DNA of 60,000 bases from Cryptomeria japonica (GCF_030272615.1 NC_081405.1:571705752-571765751); one strand, 5' to 3'. Numbered from the stretch's first letter, positions 44,704 to 55,013 are shown. Program-made: numbers and translations. The notes: a model not told the origin generated them from the sequence alone.

Positions 44704-46158
44704 GGTGACATAAGGGCTGGTTGTAGCCATATGTATTTTGACATCATTGTATCATGACACTTATGATTTTTGATATATATATGAGATGATTCATCTTTGC
44801 GGCAACTATATTCATGTGTACCTATGTGATGTATGTTTCATGATGTATGTTTCTATGTGATGCTTATGATATGGATGCAAATATGTACATGATGAAATGC
44901 AATATTTTTGTTCTTTTATGTTTTTAATATTTATGCAAATGAAAATGTATGAAATGCAAATGAATATGATAATGCAAATAATTATTTACATGATGAAAAT
45001 GTAAAATGTGCTAATATGTGTTGTGTGCAAGATGTGATGCAATTATGATACCTATATGTATGTATGATTAATATGTGGTAATGTAGGTGCAACTACATGA
45101 AATGCAAATATTTTTGGTGTGTCATTATACTCAGTCATGTGATAGCAGCCTACACGGACTCAAGAAGGACGATGGAGGTCAATCAAGAAAGGGGGATGGA
45201 AGATAGAAGATATGAAAGTGAAAGAGCTTCTTGTGCGTTATCATCATTGAGCTTTATTATGGCAAGTAGGTTATGACAATCAAGGCATATGTTTGACCCA
45301 AAAAGTCATTGTACCTATTTGCATGGAGACAAGACAGACGCAAACAAGGAATGCCCCAATTCATACTAGACTCACAGTGTCCTCATATCCTTGGACAAGT
45401 CATAGCATTACTAAGAGACAATCCACAGATAGCAAAAGAAAAGTAGGTGATGATACCCCATCCTCGCCTTTCTAGTCAAAGACATCCTGGAGATAAAATC
45501 TCTAGTCAAAGACATTCTAGAAAAGCTAAAAGACATGTCACCAGAAAGATAAAATCAAAAGAAAACCAAGACTCGACACCAACATCCACTATAGTCCTCA
45601 AGTTTAGTGTCTCTTGTCACTTGTATAAGTCGTATTTGATTATGGTCACAATGTTTACTTTCACAAAAAGAATAGATAGCACTGAATCATATGTTGTCTG
45701 AGTCTGTTGAAAGATTTGATTTGTTGGAGCCCATTGTTGCTGTTGTGCCTCATCTGAAACTGACCGAATCCATGAAATCGATACTTAATTACGGAGAAGA
45801 TGGAACTTTTTTTTTTGCGGATTGGCGATGCAGATGTTGCTTTATTGCAGATTGTGCGCGGGTAGACTGAAGAAAAGTGGAAGAAACTATACTCCTCAGA
45901 ACGTGTGATGCTCTCAGTTCCACACCCATCACTAGACGTAGGATTTGCCTTAGCCATAGATAAGAGCTGATTTATTATGGATGGAAAGGGGAGAAAAGGG
46001 AGGTTTATTATAAATGGCTAACCAATCTTAGGTAGATCAATAACAAGCCATGATGGGAATGGGTAATTTTATTATGAATGAAGAGGTTGTGAGTGTGTGC
46101 AAAGTGAAGTGATGAAAGAGAATCCCAAAGGAGGGAGGAGCAATGTCTCTACACATGA
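44704..46158. other. Element E 3' internal region between PMD and coding region
   Basis: The part 44720-45130 is AT-rich and holds five copies of the octamer atgcaaat. From about 45140 to 45700 the composition is less skewed but no frame is convincing. A minus-strand frame of 98 codons, open from 45957 (MAKANPTSSDGCGTE) to 45661, resembles nothing I know. Confidence 0.5.
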
Positions 46159-46292
46159 CACTGGTGACCCAGTTTTCACCATGGTACTTGCCCAGGGCGC
46201 CACCGAAGTGGTTTTCACTGTTGGACGAAATTTTTTTTTCTATTTTCCAATTTTTTTGTGTCACAAGGCGCCTGTTTGCCAGGTTTTCACCA
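46159..46292 (-). other. Conserved hairpin block downstream of coding region (element E)
   Basis: Two units on the minus strand each begin GTGAAAACC. One is followed by CCTG GCAAA CAGG (46271-46283), the other by CCAC TTCG GTGG (46200-46211), an ideal UUCG tetraloop stem. Both are followed by GGCGCC. A third GTGAAAAC follows further down. The same pair occurs in element A at 4930-4998. It lies about 100 bases after the integrase-tail stop codon. Confidence 0.55.
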
Positions 46293-46383
46293 AGGAACAA
46301 TTTTTTATTTTTATGATTTTTTTTTTGTATTTTTGATATTTTTTGAATTTTTTTGTATTTTTGCATTAGGATATTCTGAAGAG

Positions 46384-47508
46384 CTATGTGTAAAACCTGC
46401 GAAGGTGCATGCTATTGATAGGATCCTCCAAAGGTTCACCCTCTGTGGTTGAGAGCTGATATGCACCAGATCCATAAACTGTTGTAATGATGTAAGGACC
46501 AAGCCAGTTTGATTCGAACTTGCCCTTCTTCTCTCTGTCTTGCTGATTTTTAGGATTTTCCTTGAGAACTAAGTCACCTACCTCAAATGTATGAGGCTCC
46601 ACCTTATGATTGTAGTTGGATTGTTCCTTGACTGCATGATGTGTAGCTCGAGTGACTGTCTTCCTTGATGAAGGAACTGAGATAGAATTACTAGTGTGTG
46701 GACTACATAGTCCCATATGCGTGTCACCTAAAGAAGTTTGGGCATCCTTGATAACAAAGTCCTTCGAGTAAGCTCCATTAAAGGTCCATGATGTATCGCT
46801 AGAAGGGAATGGATGTGTGGAACAAGTGGATGAGCTATGAAGGCTTGTGATTGCGAAAAGAAGTGAGAGTATGATAGCATGATGGAGACTTAGGATCAAC
46901 AAGTATGCTTTTTGACTTAAAATTTTAGAGCTTTTGCCCCCAGTTATTTTGGTATTAGGGGAGATCAACTCTTGCTCTTTTTGATTCACAGGATTTTTAT
47001 CCTTGACTTTGATTTTTGCAGAGTCCAATAGCTTTTGATTTTGATTTGGACTAAAGGAATTTTCTTTATTATTGACTTTTAGATTTTTCTTTTCAAAGCT
47101 TGATTTTTGATCCCCAATGAGTAAGGGCTTTTGTAATTCTTGTTGATCCAAGTCTGGAAGTGGAGTGGAAATGGAATGAGTGGATGATATGGTAAATCTA
47201 TGTGAGTTATCAAGAGGGCTGGCAATACGCTCAATAGATTCTTCATTGGAACCACTCTTAGGATTATTGATATCAAGAGTTGCTTGCACCACTGGAGGAG
47301 ATTTGCATTCATAATTAATAGCCACAACACTAGGTGGTTCACACCCAATTCCTTGGTATTGGAAGTTGCTTGTAGACTGTTCCCGTTGACTGAATACCTT
47401 AGGAGATAGTGGGAGTTGATCAACATGAAAGATATACTCACCACATCCCAAGTCTTTAAACTTGAACTTTTCTTTGATCTCTGCTTGTTTTGATGTAGAA
47501 GCTTTCAA
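46384..47508 (-). CDS. Element E fused frame: protease-downstream linker, novel segment, integrase C-terminus
   Basis: An uninterrupted frame of 374 codons; the initiating Met is not certain because the protein probably continues from the protease. Residues 1-200 are polar and rich in Ser, Asn and Lys. Around 200-225 a hydrophobic stretch (AYLLILSLHHAIILSLLF) is followed by a Ser-rich stretch. The last 80 residues are a typical integrase C-terminus: HTFEVGDLVLKENPKNQQ, GKFESNWLGPYIITTVYGSG and PINSMHLRRFYT. No RT, RNase H, HHCC or DDE motif occurs. The integrase tail aligns with element C near 17845-18010. Being open in a young element suggests it was recently translated. Confidence 0.8.
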   Translation of the reverse strand: MKASTSKQAEIKEKFKFKDLGCGEYIFHVDQLPLSPKVFSQREQSTSNFQYQGIGCEPPSVVAINYECKSPPVVQATLDINNPKSGSNEESIERIASPLDNSHRFTISSTHSISTPLPDLDQQELQKPLLIGDQKSSFEKKNLKVNNKENSFSPNQNQKLLDSAKIKVKDKNPVNQKEQELISPNTKITGGKSSKILSQKAYLLILSLHHAIILSLLFAITSLHSSSTCSTHPFPSSDTSWTFNGAYSKDFVIKDAQTSLGDTHMGLCSPHTSNSISVPSSRKTVTRATHHAVKEQSNYNHKVEPHTFEVGDLVLKENPKNQQDREKKGKFESNWLGPYIITTVYGSGAYQLSTTEGEPLEDPINSMHLRRFYT

Positions 47509-48270
47509 GGATTCTGGATCTACATATGCCGATGAAGGAATAGCCTCTCGATTGGCTGGAATTGTTATTTCTGATCTAGGTCACAGATTGTTGCAATATA
47601 TGAATGGATTTGGGTCAGCTTTGACAGTCACTTCAACTCCATTATGTGGAAACTTGATACATCGATGATATGTAGATGGTACTGCGTTCATCTCATGAAT
47701 CCATGGACGTCCTAGCAATATATTATATGTTAGATCTAGATCCAGGGCTTGACAAACCACATCCTTTGTAACTGGCCCAACTCTGAGAGGTAAGGTGACT
47801 GTGCCTTTGGATGAACGCTCTTCATCATCATATGCCTTGATGGTAATTTTGTTTGTAGAATTCACAACTTTATCTGAATATCCCAATTGTTTAATAGTGT
47901 TGAGTGTACAAATGTTTAGACCTGCTCCTCCATCTATCAGGACTCATTTTATTCGATATTTGTGTATGAAGGCTTCAATGTGTAAAGGTGCATTATGTGG
48001 CTGACTTACAGAGGTGTCATCAACTTCTGTGAATGTAAGAGAGTGTGGAATGGAAAGGTATCCCACCATGGCTTGAAATTGGTCCACGTTCAGATCAGTA
48101 GGGACAGAAGTGTCTCTCAAGATTTTGTCAAGAATGGCTTTATGTGCGGGGGATATACGTAAGAGCCCAAGGATGGAGATGAGCACTGGTGTCTTCCCTA
48201 ACTGTTCTACAAGGTCATACTTAGGCTTGGTTGATGAGGAAGAAGTGTTTTTAGCTGGAGCACCTTGCAA
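47509..48270 (-). pseudogene. Element E protease
   Basis: Frame 48270-47944 holds YDLVEQLGKTPVLISILGLL and HNAPLHIEAFIHKYRIK, then a stop. Immediately after it the active-site segment VLIDGGAGLNICTL is read. Frame 47886-47581 gives NKITIKAYDDEERSSKGTVT, ALDLDLTYNILLGRPWIHEM and FPHNGVEVTVKADPNPFIYC. It matures the gag precursor. The active site is DGG, not DTG or DSG. One in-frame stop (TGA just before VLIDGG) may need readthrough or mark decay. Confidence 0.82.
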
Positions 48271-48282
48271 AGTGACCTTACC

Positions 48283-48768
48283 TCAACGAGTTATGACATT
48301 GCATTCGGAGGTAGATTCAGAAGAAGGTCCAATTCCTTTTAGGACAATTTTGGGTCTTTGGGTAGAATTCTCAAGGGTTTTGTCCTTGACGATAATGGTA
48401 GAGACATAATTGTCCATCAAAATATGATTGACAGTTGAATCATAGTTATAAGATACTCTGGTATAGTTGGTTTGGTCATCTGTGGCTTTAGCTTTTCCCT
48501 TGTCATGTTTTGGGAATGGTTCCTTAAACATCTCATGTTCTTGATTGGATGAGTGTCCTTCAATTTCAATGTCAACTCTATCAATGAGATCTTGTATGAT
48601 GTTTTTTAGTCGATGACAATTTCCTGTTTTATGACCTTTGCTCTTATGAAATTCACAATACTCATCATCATTCCACCAATTTGGTTTAACCTTTGGTTCA
48701 TATGGAGGAAAATCTGGAATAGTGATTACCTTGTTTGCCACTAGTTTCTTGAAAACTGACTCAAGTGG
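48283..48768 (-). pseudogene. Element E gag C-terminus, zinc knuckle
   Basis: This region follows the main gag frame after one stop: where related copies read PLGEPLES, here a TAA replaces the Glu codon. The 152-codon frame has WWNDDEYCEFHKSKGHKTGN followed by Cys, a Cx2Hx4Hx4C knuckle, then RLKNIIQDLIDRVDIEIEG and an acidic-basic tail. It would bind RNA during packaging. Confidence 0.85.
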
Positions 48769-50457
48769 TTATCCCAATGGGGTGTACTTCCTTCGTGATT
48801 TGGAAGTTGTTTGAGTATTCACTTGATTGTTTGTAGAGCTTGATCTAGAAAAAATGATTTTGGGTCGTACTATATTGGCATCAACAACACCATCATTGAT
48901 TGTGTTCTTGTTTTTATTCCAAAATCTTGGCTTATCTTTTCCTTTAAAGTCCTCTTTGTTTTCTTTGAATATCTTAATTACTCCTTGTTCAATTAGGACC
49001 TTTTCTGTCACTAAGCCTTTCTCAATAATGTCTTTGAAGGTGGACAAACGAGCTTTTCTTAATTCATAACCAATGTCTTTGTTGACATTTTGGGTGAACA
49101 TCTCTACCATTTGTTTTTGTGGAATTTCACAAGAGCATTTGCTGGCTAGATTCCTCCATCTTTGTAAAAATGATGAAAAAGATTCTCCATCCTTTTGATT
49201 GGTGTTGCACAAAGTAGTGACTAATATATCCGTCTCTATGTTGTAGGATAAATGTTGTATAAATGTCTTTGCTAAGTCACCCCATGACTTAATTCCAGGT
49301 GGGAGTTGGGAGAACCATTCCATAGCTTGATCACCTAAGCTTTGTGGGAATAATCTCATCAAATATGTCTCTTCTGCTGCTACCTCAATGCAAGTTGTGA
49401 AAAATTGTCTTATGTGTGCCTTAGGATCCCCTTTTCCTCTATACTTATCAAACTTATGTGTCACAAAGTGTGTAGGAAAAGAAGGAATTGGAATGCTTTT
49501 GTCAAATGGATAGGGACATATGTCTCTCATTGTGTAAGTTGGATTTGGTGTATTTATGTCCTCCATTTTCTTCTGTAAATCCTTGATTTGTTGTTCCAAA
49601 TTGTTCTTAGGTGGAGACCGACTTCTTGGACCATACCCCATGCTTGAGGCACCAATTGGAGGAGGACCATGTTGCATATATGCATGGTATTGATCATACA
49701 CATGTTCATATGGAGGAGGTCTATAATATCTGCTTTGTCCTTGTATACCATACTGTATGGGAATGGCATGAGTTTGTTCTAGTGTGTTGCCCCCAAATTT
49801 GACACGAGGTTTCCTTGTGTCCAAATTTTGAGCATGCCTTTGAATATCCAATTGCTTTGGTGGTTGATCCTTAGCATTGGTATGTGATTGAGCATATTTT
49901 TCTGCATAAGACTTCCATAATGGTCTGCGAAGGTGAGTATCATATGCTTGATCATGTGTGTATGGGACCTCTAGTTTTTGAAACAAAGATGATGGTGATT
50001 TAGGCACAAGATGTGGTCCTCTATTACCTCCACTATTAGGCCTCCTTTGATCCATATTGGAGTGAGTTTGTTGCAAAGGTCGATTTTCCATTATTTGAGA
50101 CATGTCAAAATCATGAGGTATCTTGGCTCCACTTTGTGCCATCATTTGTAAGAAGTATTGTCTATCTCTTCTCATTATTTCCTCAACTGATCGATTGAAA
50201 CGGGGATCCATAATGGAGTCTTCCACTTCTGCTGAATGTATTGAAATGTTGTCCATACTGTCATTGTGTGTATCATTGTTTTTTATAGTGTCCATGTGCT
50301 CAACATTTGGAATGTTTCTATAGGCATCCATATCAGGTAATGTAGTATGATCAGAATTGAAAAAGACATCATTGTCATACTCATAGGCACTCATGTTTGT
50401 GGACTCTTGAGCCTCTTTAGCTTCTCTCCTAGATTTTTGGGAACGAGTTTCAACCAT
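48769..50457 (-). CDS. Element E gag protein
   Basis: A 562-codon open frame, the longest in the window, starting MVETRSQKSRREAKEAQEST. Residues 1-130 are acidic and polar. A Pro/Tyr/Gln-rich middle (SRYYRPPPYEHVYDQ) leads to a coiled coil (NLEQQIKDLQKKMEDINTP). The capsid core spans about 330-470: KFDKYRGKGDPKAHIRQF, TYLMRLFPQSLGDQAMEWFS and SWGDLAKTFIQHLSYNIETD. The end, GVVDANIVRPKIIFSRSSS, lies just before the stop. It is a Ty3/gypsy gag of the B/E family, intact except for its lost C-terminal knuckle. Plus-strand frames here are shadows. Confidence 0.92.
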   Translation of the reverse strand: MVETRSQKSRREAKEAQESTNMSAYEYDNDVFFNSDHTTLPDMDAYRNIPNVEHMDTIKNNDTHNDSMDNISIHSAEVEDSIMDPRFNRSVEEIMRRDRQYFLQMMAQSGAKIPHDFDMSQIMENRPLQQTHSNMDQRRPNSGGNRGPHLVPKSPSSLFQKLEVPYTHDQAYDTHLRRPLWKSYAEKYAQSHTNAKDQPPKQLDIQRHAQNLDTRKPRVKFGGNTLEQTHAIPIQYGIQGQSRYYRPPPYEHVYDQYHAYMQHGPPPIGASSMGYGPRSRSPPKNNLEQQIKDLQKKMEDINTPNPTYTMRDICPYPFDKSIPIPSFPTHFVTHKFDKYRGKGDPKAHIRQFFTTCIEVAAEETYLMRLFPQSLGDQAMEWFSQLPPGIKSWGDLAKTFIQHLSYNIETDILVTTLCNTNQKDGESFSSFLQRWRNLASKCSCEIPQKQMVEMFTQNVNKDIGYELRKARLSTFKDIIEKGLVTEKVLIEQGVIKIFKENKEDFKGKDKPRFWNKNKNTINDGVVDANIVRPKIIFSRSSSTNNQVNTQTTSKSRRKYTPLG

Positions 50458-52713
50458 GAACTAGGTATTGACCAAGATGTGTGAGACTAGATGAAAATGG
50501 AAAGAGTATGGAAGACCAAGAGTTTGGATGGAATGTAAATGAATCTGAGGTGTACTTGCAATGTCCAAAGTGTAAGACCAAGTATGTATGTAGTAGAGTA
50601 GGTGTGGCTTCCAAAGAGATGATATTTTCTCTTGATGAGGTAAGTTGACCTTGACTCTAAGTAAGACCAAATGAGACCCAAAGGTGATAGACCTTGATGA
50701 GGGACCACTTAGCAAAATGTTGTTGTATGTAGTGTGTTGACAAAGTATGATGAGGACAAGCAAGTGACCTTTTGACTCAAGTTTAGACAAATGTGAATGT
50801 AATATAAGGTGTAAAGCAATGATGGAATTTGTGAGACCCTAAAATAGGTTGAATGCTAGATGAAAATCTAAAGAGATAGCCTAGGAAGCTCAAGAATGCT
50901 GAAACTGATTACTCTTGTTTGTTGTACTGTAAATTTTTTCAATTTGTGAAGTTGTTTTGTTGTGACCCAATCTGAAATTTTGATTGTAGTTCCGTGACAA
51001 GAGGACACAATGTTGATGAAGACTCAATGTTTGCAAGTGTTTAGACTCAAAATGACTCAAAGAAAAGTGTGTTGTTTGATGTAAAATTTGTTTTGCATAC
51101 ACTTGAAGACACAAAAGACACAATGTTTTAATGTTTGGTCTTGAATGTTTGATAGTTCAAAATAAGACAAGCACAATTCTTATGGTTGGCCTGGACAATA
51201 GTTGTTGATCCCACATGGAGTTTCCCCCGAAGCTACGCTATTCAGAGCGGATACTTAGATGCTTGACCCCACTGGCTCCACCCTCGGCACTCACTTCTTG
51301 GGGCAGCCAAGCATCAGTCCCCATGAAAACTCCCCGTGGCAAACTTTGTATCTCTATTAAGAACTGTATGTGTGTGGGCTGCTACCAAAGGTTTGACCTC
51401 CTGCCCCAACAACTAGAAGGATTTTGGCTTCTAAAACAAAAAGGTGCTAGTAAGGGCATCCGCTCGTGTGGCCATACATGTGGCACTTTCAGCTCTGTAA
51501 ATACAGAAGGCTCCCATCCGGTAGGGGTTATGCCCTACAAATGATCAAATAAATTTGATCAAACGGGTTTATGGGGAGACATAGTGTTGGTATGAACTAA
51601 TCAGCACACGTTATCCATAGTTTTCACCATGAATACAGTTGTTTATAGTGGTTTGAAAGAGGTGGGTTTTCCTCGCTACCACTTGGGTCATTCTCTCCTC
51701 ACTAGTAGTCCTAATGACCACACGGGGAGACAAGCCCTCTAAATATTAAACAAAAAGAGCCTATTACCCAAGACACAAAGGACACTGGTTCAATTTTAGT
51801 GCACCAATTGAAGTGTTTGATAATTTATGAAAACAAGGCACACAATAAAGATCAGAATAAAATCCTTGTCAAGGTCCTGCAACAAATATTTGTTAGTAGT
51901 TTGGATTGTTTCAAATGATCACCCCTTCCTGCAAGCACACAAGCTAGGTAAATTTTAGATCCAAAAGACTTTGTGAAATAGGGGCCTTCAACAATGTGTT
52001 TTGTTGACCAATTCAAATATCTCATTCATCATAAAAAAGACCACCTGTAGAATTTTAAGAGATTTCCAAAAATTAGAAAATCCAAAAAATTTGCTAATTT
52101 GCTCCAAAAATTAATTTTTTATGAAAAATCATAAAAAATTCATATAAAATGCAAAATCGATCCAAAAAATCTAAAATTTTTATTGGACATTCCTGATGGT
52201 CTTCCAAACCACTTCTGATAATTTTCCTAGCCAGCAAAAAAAATGTGACGCCAAAATTAGAAGTCATTTGTGAGATCTAATAAAAATAAGGAAAAACCCT
52301 AATTTTTAAAGATCCGATTTTTAGGGAAATATTTTGCATAAAAATTAAAATCACAAAGAATAGATCATATGTATAAATATGAGAGATTTCCAAAAATGTA
52401 ATAAAATCTGAAAAATTCGCTCATTTGCTCTCAAAATTATTTTTTTATGAAAATTCATAAAAAAATCATAGAAAATTAAAAGATGCTCCAATAGATCTGA
52501 ATTTTTCTTTGAGAGCTCTTGATACTGTCTTCAACCTGCAAAAAAAATTTGGTGGAAAATTTCCAATCCGTTTGTGAGATATGATCGAATCTCTCCAAGA
52601 TCTTGATTTTGTGTCCAAAACCCTAGCTGCACAAGGTTATTCTCCAAATTGTTTTACAAAATAGTAATATAGGGTTAGAAAAACCTGCAAAAAACACAGA
52701 TCTAACAAAAATC
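50458..52713 (-). other. Element E leader region
   Basis: A 2.25-kb leader. 50461-51180 and 51190-51990 align with element B (14750-15240, 15690-16450), but the cacagacgtg arrays of B are missing: at 50935-50965 the sequence jumps straight across array 1. In place of array 2 lies an unrelated AT-rich tandem duplication with a period of about 325 bp (copies from 52058 and from 52383, sharing agagatttccaaaaat). Confidence 0.65.
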
Positions 52714-52733
52714 CATATCACACCGAGCATGCC
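52714..52733 (-). other. Element E primer-binding site
   Basis: Plus strand atatcacaccgagcatgcca ends in CCA three bases before the LTR. It corresponds to the B site with a few transitions. The primer tRNA is not identified. Confidence 0.7.
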
Positions 52734-52736
52734 AAA

Positions 52737-53519
52737 ATGTATACGGTGAAAATGGATAAAACAATATTGAAAGACTAAATGAATTCAACCACAAAACCCT
52801 AGCCTAACAACAACAAAAATCCACCATAACATATGAAGATTACCTAAGACAATGCAAATCAAATGAAATCACAAAGATTATACCATCACATGTCCAATAG
52901 GGTTTGAATCTCCATTCTTCCTATCTCCATTGATCTTGCTTGATATATTTGCTATCAGATTTTATGTGCATAAGAGCTCAACAAAGAACGGAAATGTGGT
53001 TGCAAGTAGCTTGATTGCATATGCAAGTTTGAAAGCGTAGTAAGGGCTGAATGCATAGTGAGTTAGGGTTGATAATGAAGGAAGCATCTCCTTATATAGA
53101 AGACACTATATGAAATGGAGGGATAAGATTGAGAGGTGTAAAAGATAAATGGTCAGCTATGATGAGAGGGTAGGTAAAGAAAATAAAAAAATAATGAGAG
53201 GGTAGGTAGTGTATGAATTAAGAGATGAATGACATGTGTCATGGGTAGAAAAGGCTAATGAATTAATTAAATAAATAAATATTCATTTAAATAATAGAGG
53301 AAGTGGGATCAATTAAATAAATAAAAGCATTTATTTAATTTAAGAAAAGGCAATTTAAATAAATAAAAGTATTTATTTAAATGAGAAATAAGGCTAGAAG
53401 AGGATAAATAAATAAATTAAATAAATAAAGATTTATTTAATTAATAGAAGAATTATGCTAAAGTAATTAAATAAATAAAATATTTATTTAATTAGACATG
53501 ACAATTTTAGGTGTCTACA
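52737..53519 (-). repeat. Element E 5' LTR
   Basis: Same length and borders as the 3' copy. The TATATAAGG box at 53090-53098 would start transcription leftwards through gag. Confidence 0.93.
53090..53098 (-). promoter_or_regulatory. TATA box of element E 5' LTR
   Basis: Minus strand TATATAAGG, identical in both LTRs of E and in the LTR of B (17373-17381). Confidence 0.7.
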
Positions 53520-53928
53520 CTTTCATTTCTCCTTCCGAGTTACAGGTACACCGAGCCCACGATTCCAAAAAAGGCAAAGACACTCGGATCCCCATGAACT
53601 TACATATCAAGGCATGATTAGTCAAGTAGTTAATGTCCTCCTCTATGGCTTCTGATTTGATAATTAGAACAGGTCTATCATCGCTCTTAGTAAGGCATCT
53701 ATTTGCTTTTGAAGTTCTGAAAACCCCTCCTTGAGAAGAAGATTCACCCATTGTAGATTGAGACATACCAAAAATTGGATTTTCATGCACTAAAAGATTA
53801 TCTGACTGAGCTAAAACAACATCCTTGAAAGGGCTAATCGAAACTCCCAAAGGACGGCGGCAATAGCCATGCGAGGCCTCCCTATAGCAAAAAAACCCTA
53901 CCTCCAAAAACCCCAACACCGGAGACAC
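53520..53928 (-). pseudogene. LINE ORF1, N-terminal part
   Basis: The frame starts at 53928 with MSPVLGFLEVGFF and runs open to the element E border. It has a low-complexity N-terminus, then DDRPVLIIKSEAIEEDINYL and the DUF4283 start HALICKFMGIRVSLPFLESW. Across the ctttc duplication the frame continues GEMK-VLLVANSYFM at 42422, so before the insertion the domain was uninterrupted. Confidence 0.88.
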
Positions 53929-54215
53929 GCATGCACCAAAACCACAACACCACCCCTCTGCTCAAAGCCCAGCACAAAGCCAAGCAAACACAAAGCGAAG
54001 AATCTCACATCCCAACCTATGCAAGCTCCAACACACCCTAGTCATGCCTACCTCCTTCGCCCCACCACTCAGCACAAAAATCTCCACCTCAAAGCACCAG
54101 ATCAAACCCCACTCGCCAAAATAGGCAAAACCTGAGTCAACAAACAAAGAGCATGGCTAAGGCCTCTCGGCCCTAGCCACTGCCGCTACCATGCACAACG
54201 CCATCTACATTCTCC
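53929..54215 (-). other. LINE 5' UTR
   Basis: C-rich on the plus strand and without a conserved frame; an open frame of 61 codons (54147-53962) shows no similarity. A near-perfect hairpin, ggctaaggcc with ggccctagcc, lies at 54152-54175. Plant L1 5' UTRs are often GC-rich like this. Confidence 0.65.
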
Positions 54216-54239
54216 TTATTATTATTATTATTATTATTA
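54216..54239. repeat. (TTA)n repeat at LINE 5' border
   Basis: Eight TTA units. The opposite border of the LINE (35410-35426) has a similar ttattattattatt run, so the two may be the target-site duplication. Confidence 0.75.
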
Positions 54240-54242
54240 GTC

Positions 54243-54260
54243 CCGCCTATCTATAGGCGG
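54243..54260. other. Perfect 8-bp inverted repeat
   Basis: ccgcctat and ataggcgg separated by two bases, directly right of the TTA run. It could be the end of an older insertion. The next 240 bases are AT-rich and hold nothing recognised. Confidence 0.6.
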
Positions 54261-54504
54261 AAACTAATGTTTTCATCTCTGCCTATTAATTTGCTTTGAA
54301 ATCCGTGACAACCAATCACATTTAATTATTTTTTGGCTTTTCTCACATTTTCTAATGTTTTGCTATTTAATAGAATTAATAATTAAAATGAAATTAGTTT
54401 TTGCTTTTATCATTGGTTGTTGCCGTTAATTTTTTTTTCGAAACTATGATTAATTTCACAATTCTAAATTTTTTTACCTATGTTTCTGAAAAGAATTTAC
54501 ACGC

Positions 54505-55013
54505 TATCTACAACCAGCGGCCTCACCAAGACTATCGATCTGCAAGACCATGATGTGCGTACGTAAAGAGCTTCTCCAAACCCTGGCTCAAGGACTATCG
54601 ACAAATACTATTCGATTCGGCTCAAAGATTTCTGCAATTCACCAAAGGCAAGACAACTCAAGCATTGCAACACTCGATGATGGAAGCCAAATTTTGCCAA
54701 AGGTAGCTTCTTTTTTTTGGTGTAGAATTTTTAACGAGGGTTTGGGGTAATTGGAGAGGAATTTTTAGCAGGGGTTTTGTTGATGATGTCAAATTTCAAG
54801 TTATTATAGGATGCGACGGTGGCAAAGTGGCTAGGGTTTGGATCCCCAAAAATGGTTGGACGCTCTACGTTTCTAGGGTTAGGGAGTTTTCCGCAGGGCC
54901 ACCATTTTGAGCCAACGACAGTCCAGATCTGGGGAGATGGATTAAGGGGGGCTTCGCTCCTTGCAATGAAAGGGACGCTTTCTGGTTCTTGACTCGGAAG
55001 AGCCTTCCTTGAG
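54505..55013 (+). pseudogene. FAD-dependent monooxygenase gene fragment (MO1/CTF2-like)
   Basis: Two exon remnants. The first (about 54505-54702) reads HDV, then CVRKELLQTLAQGL, TIRFGSKISAI, LDDGSQILPK and ends at AAAG|GTAGCT. The second (54800-55013) reads VIIGCD, VAKWLGF, GRSTFLGLGSFPQGHHFEP and NERDAFWFLTRKSLP and ends at GAG|GTAAAT. These match the middle of plant class A flavoprotein monooxygenases, with the GCDG motif that contacts FAD. The acceptor before VIIGCD is CAA instead of CAG. A deletion in GCDG...VAKW and a lost base in a G run shift the frame. The first (GxGxxG) and last exons are not in the window. Confidence 0.72.

Larger units (their letters stand above)
42418..53524 (-). 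mobile_element. Element E: complete non-autonomous Ty3/gypsy element nested in the LINE
   Basis: Two 783-bp LTRs (42423-43205 and 52737-53519) flank a 9.5-kb interior. The 5-bp target duplication ctttc is perfect (42418-42422, 53520-53524), and the LINE ORF1 frame rejoins across it. PBS and PPT are present. It codes for gag, protease and an integrase tail but no RT, RNase H or integrase core. A plant mobile domain gene lies antisense in its 3' part. By eye the LTRs differ at roughly twenty positions, so this is the most recent insertion in the window. Confidence 0.92.
35405..54239 (-). mobile_element. Full-length L1-type LINE with RNase H, carrying two nested LTR insertions
   Basis: Minus-strand order from 54215: 5' UTR, ORF1, endonuclease, RT, zf-RVT, RNase H, then a 3' end near 35427. 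Removing element E (with one TSD copy) and the solo LTR (with one TSD copy) leaves about 6.1 kb, a normal full length. Both outer borders are TTA/TAA repeats (35405-35426 and 54216-54239), taken as the target-site duplication. There is no poly(A) tail separate from the TAA repeat. All domains have stops, so it is dead, but it retains its 5' end, unlike most LINE copies. Confidence 0.82.

Noticed and set aside
46384-47508. Envelope-like protein because of a hydrophobic stretch
   Set aside because: A single hydrophobic stretch with two His, no signal peptide, no Cys pattern, and it lies before the integrase tail, not after it. Not enough for an envelope claim.
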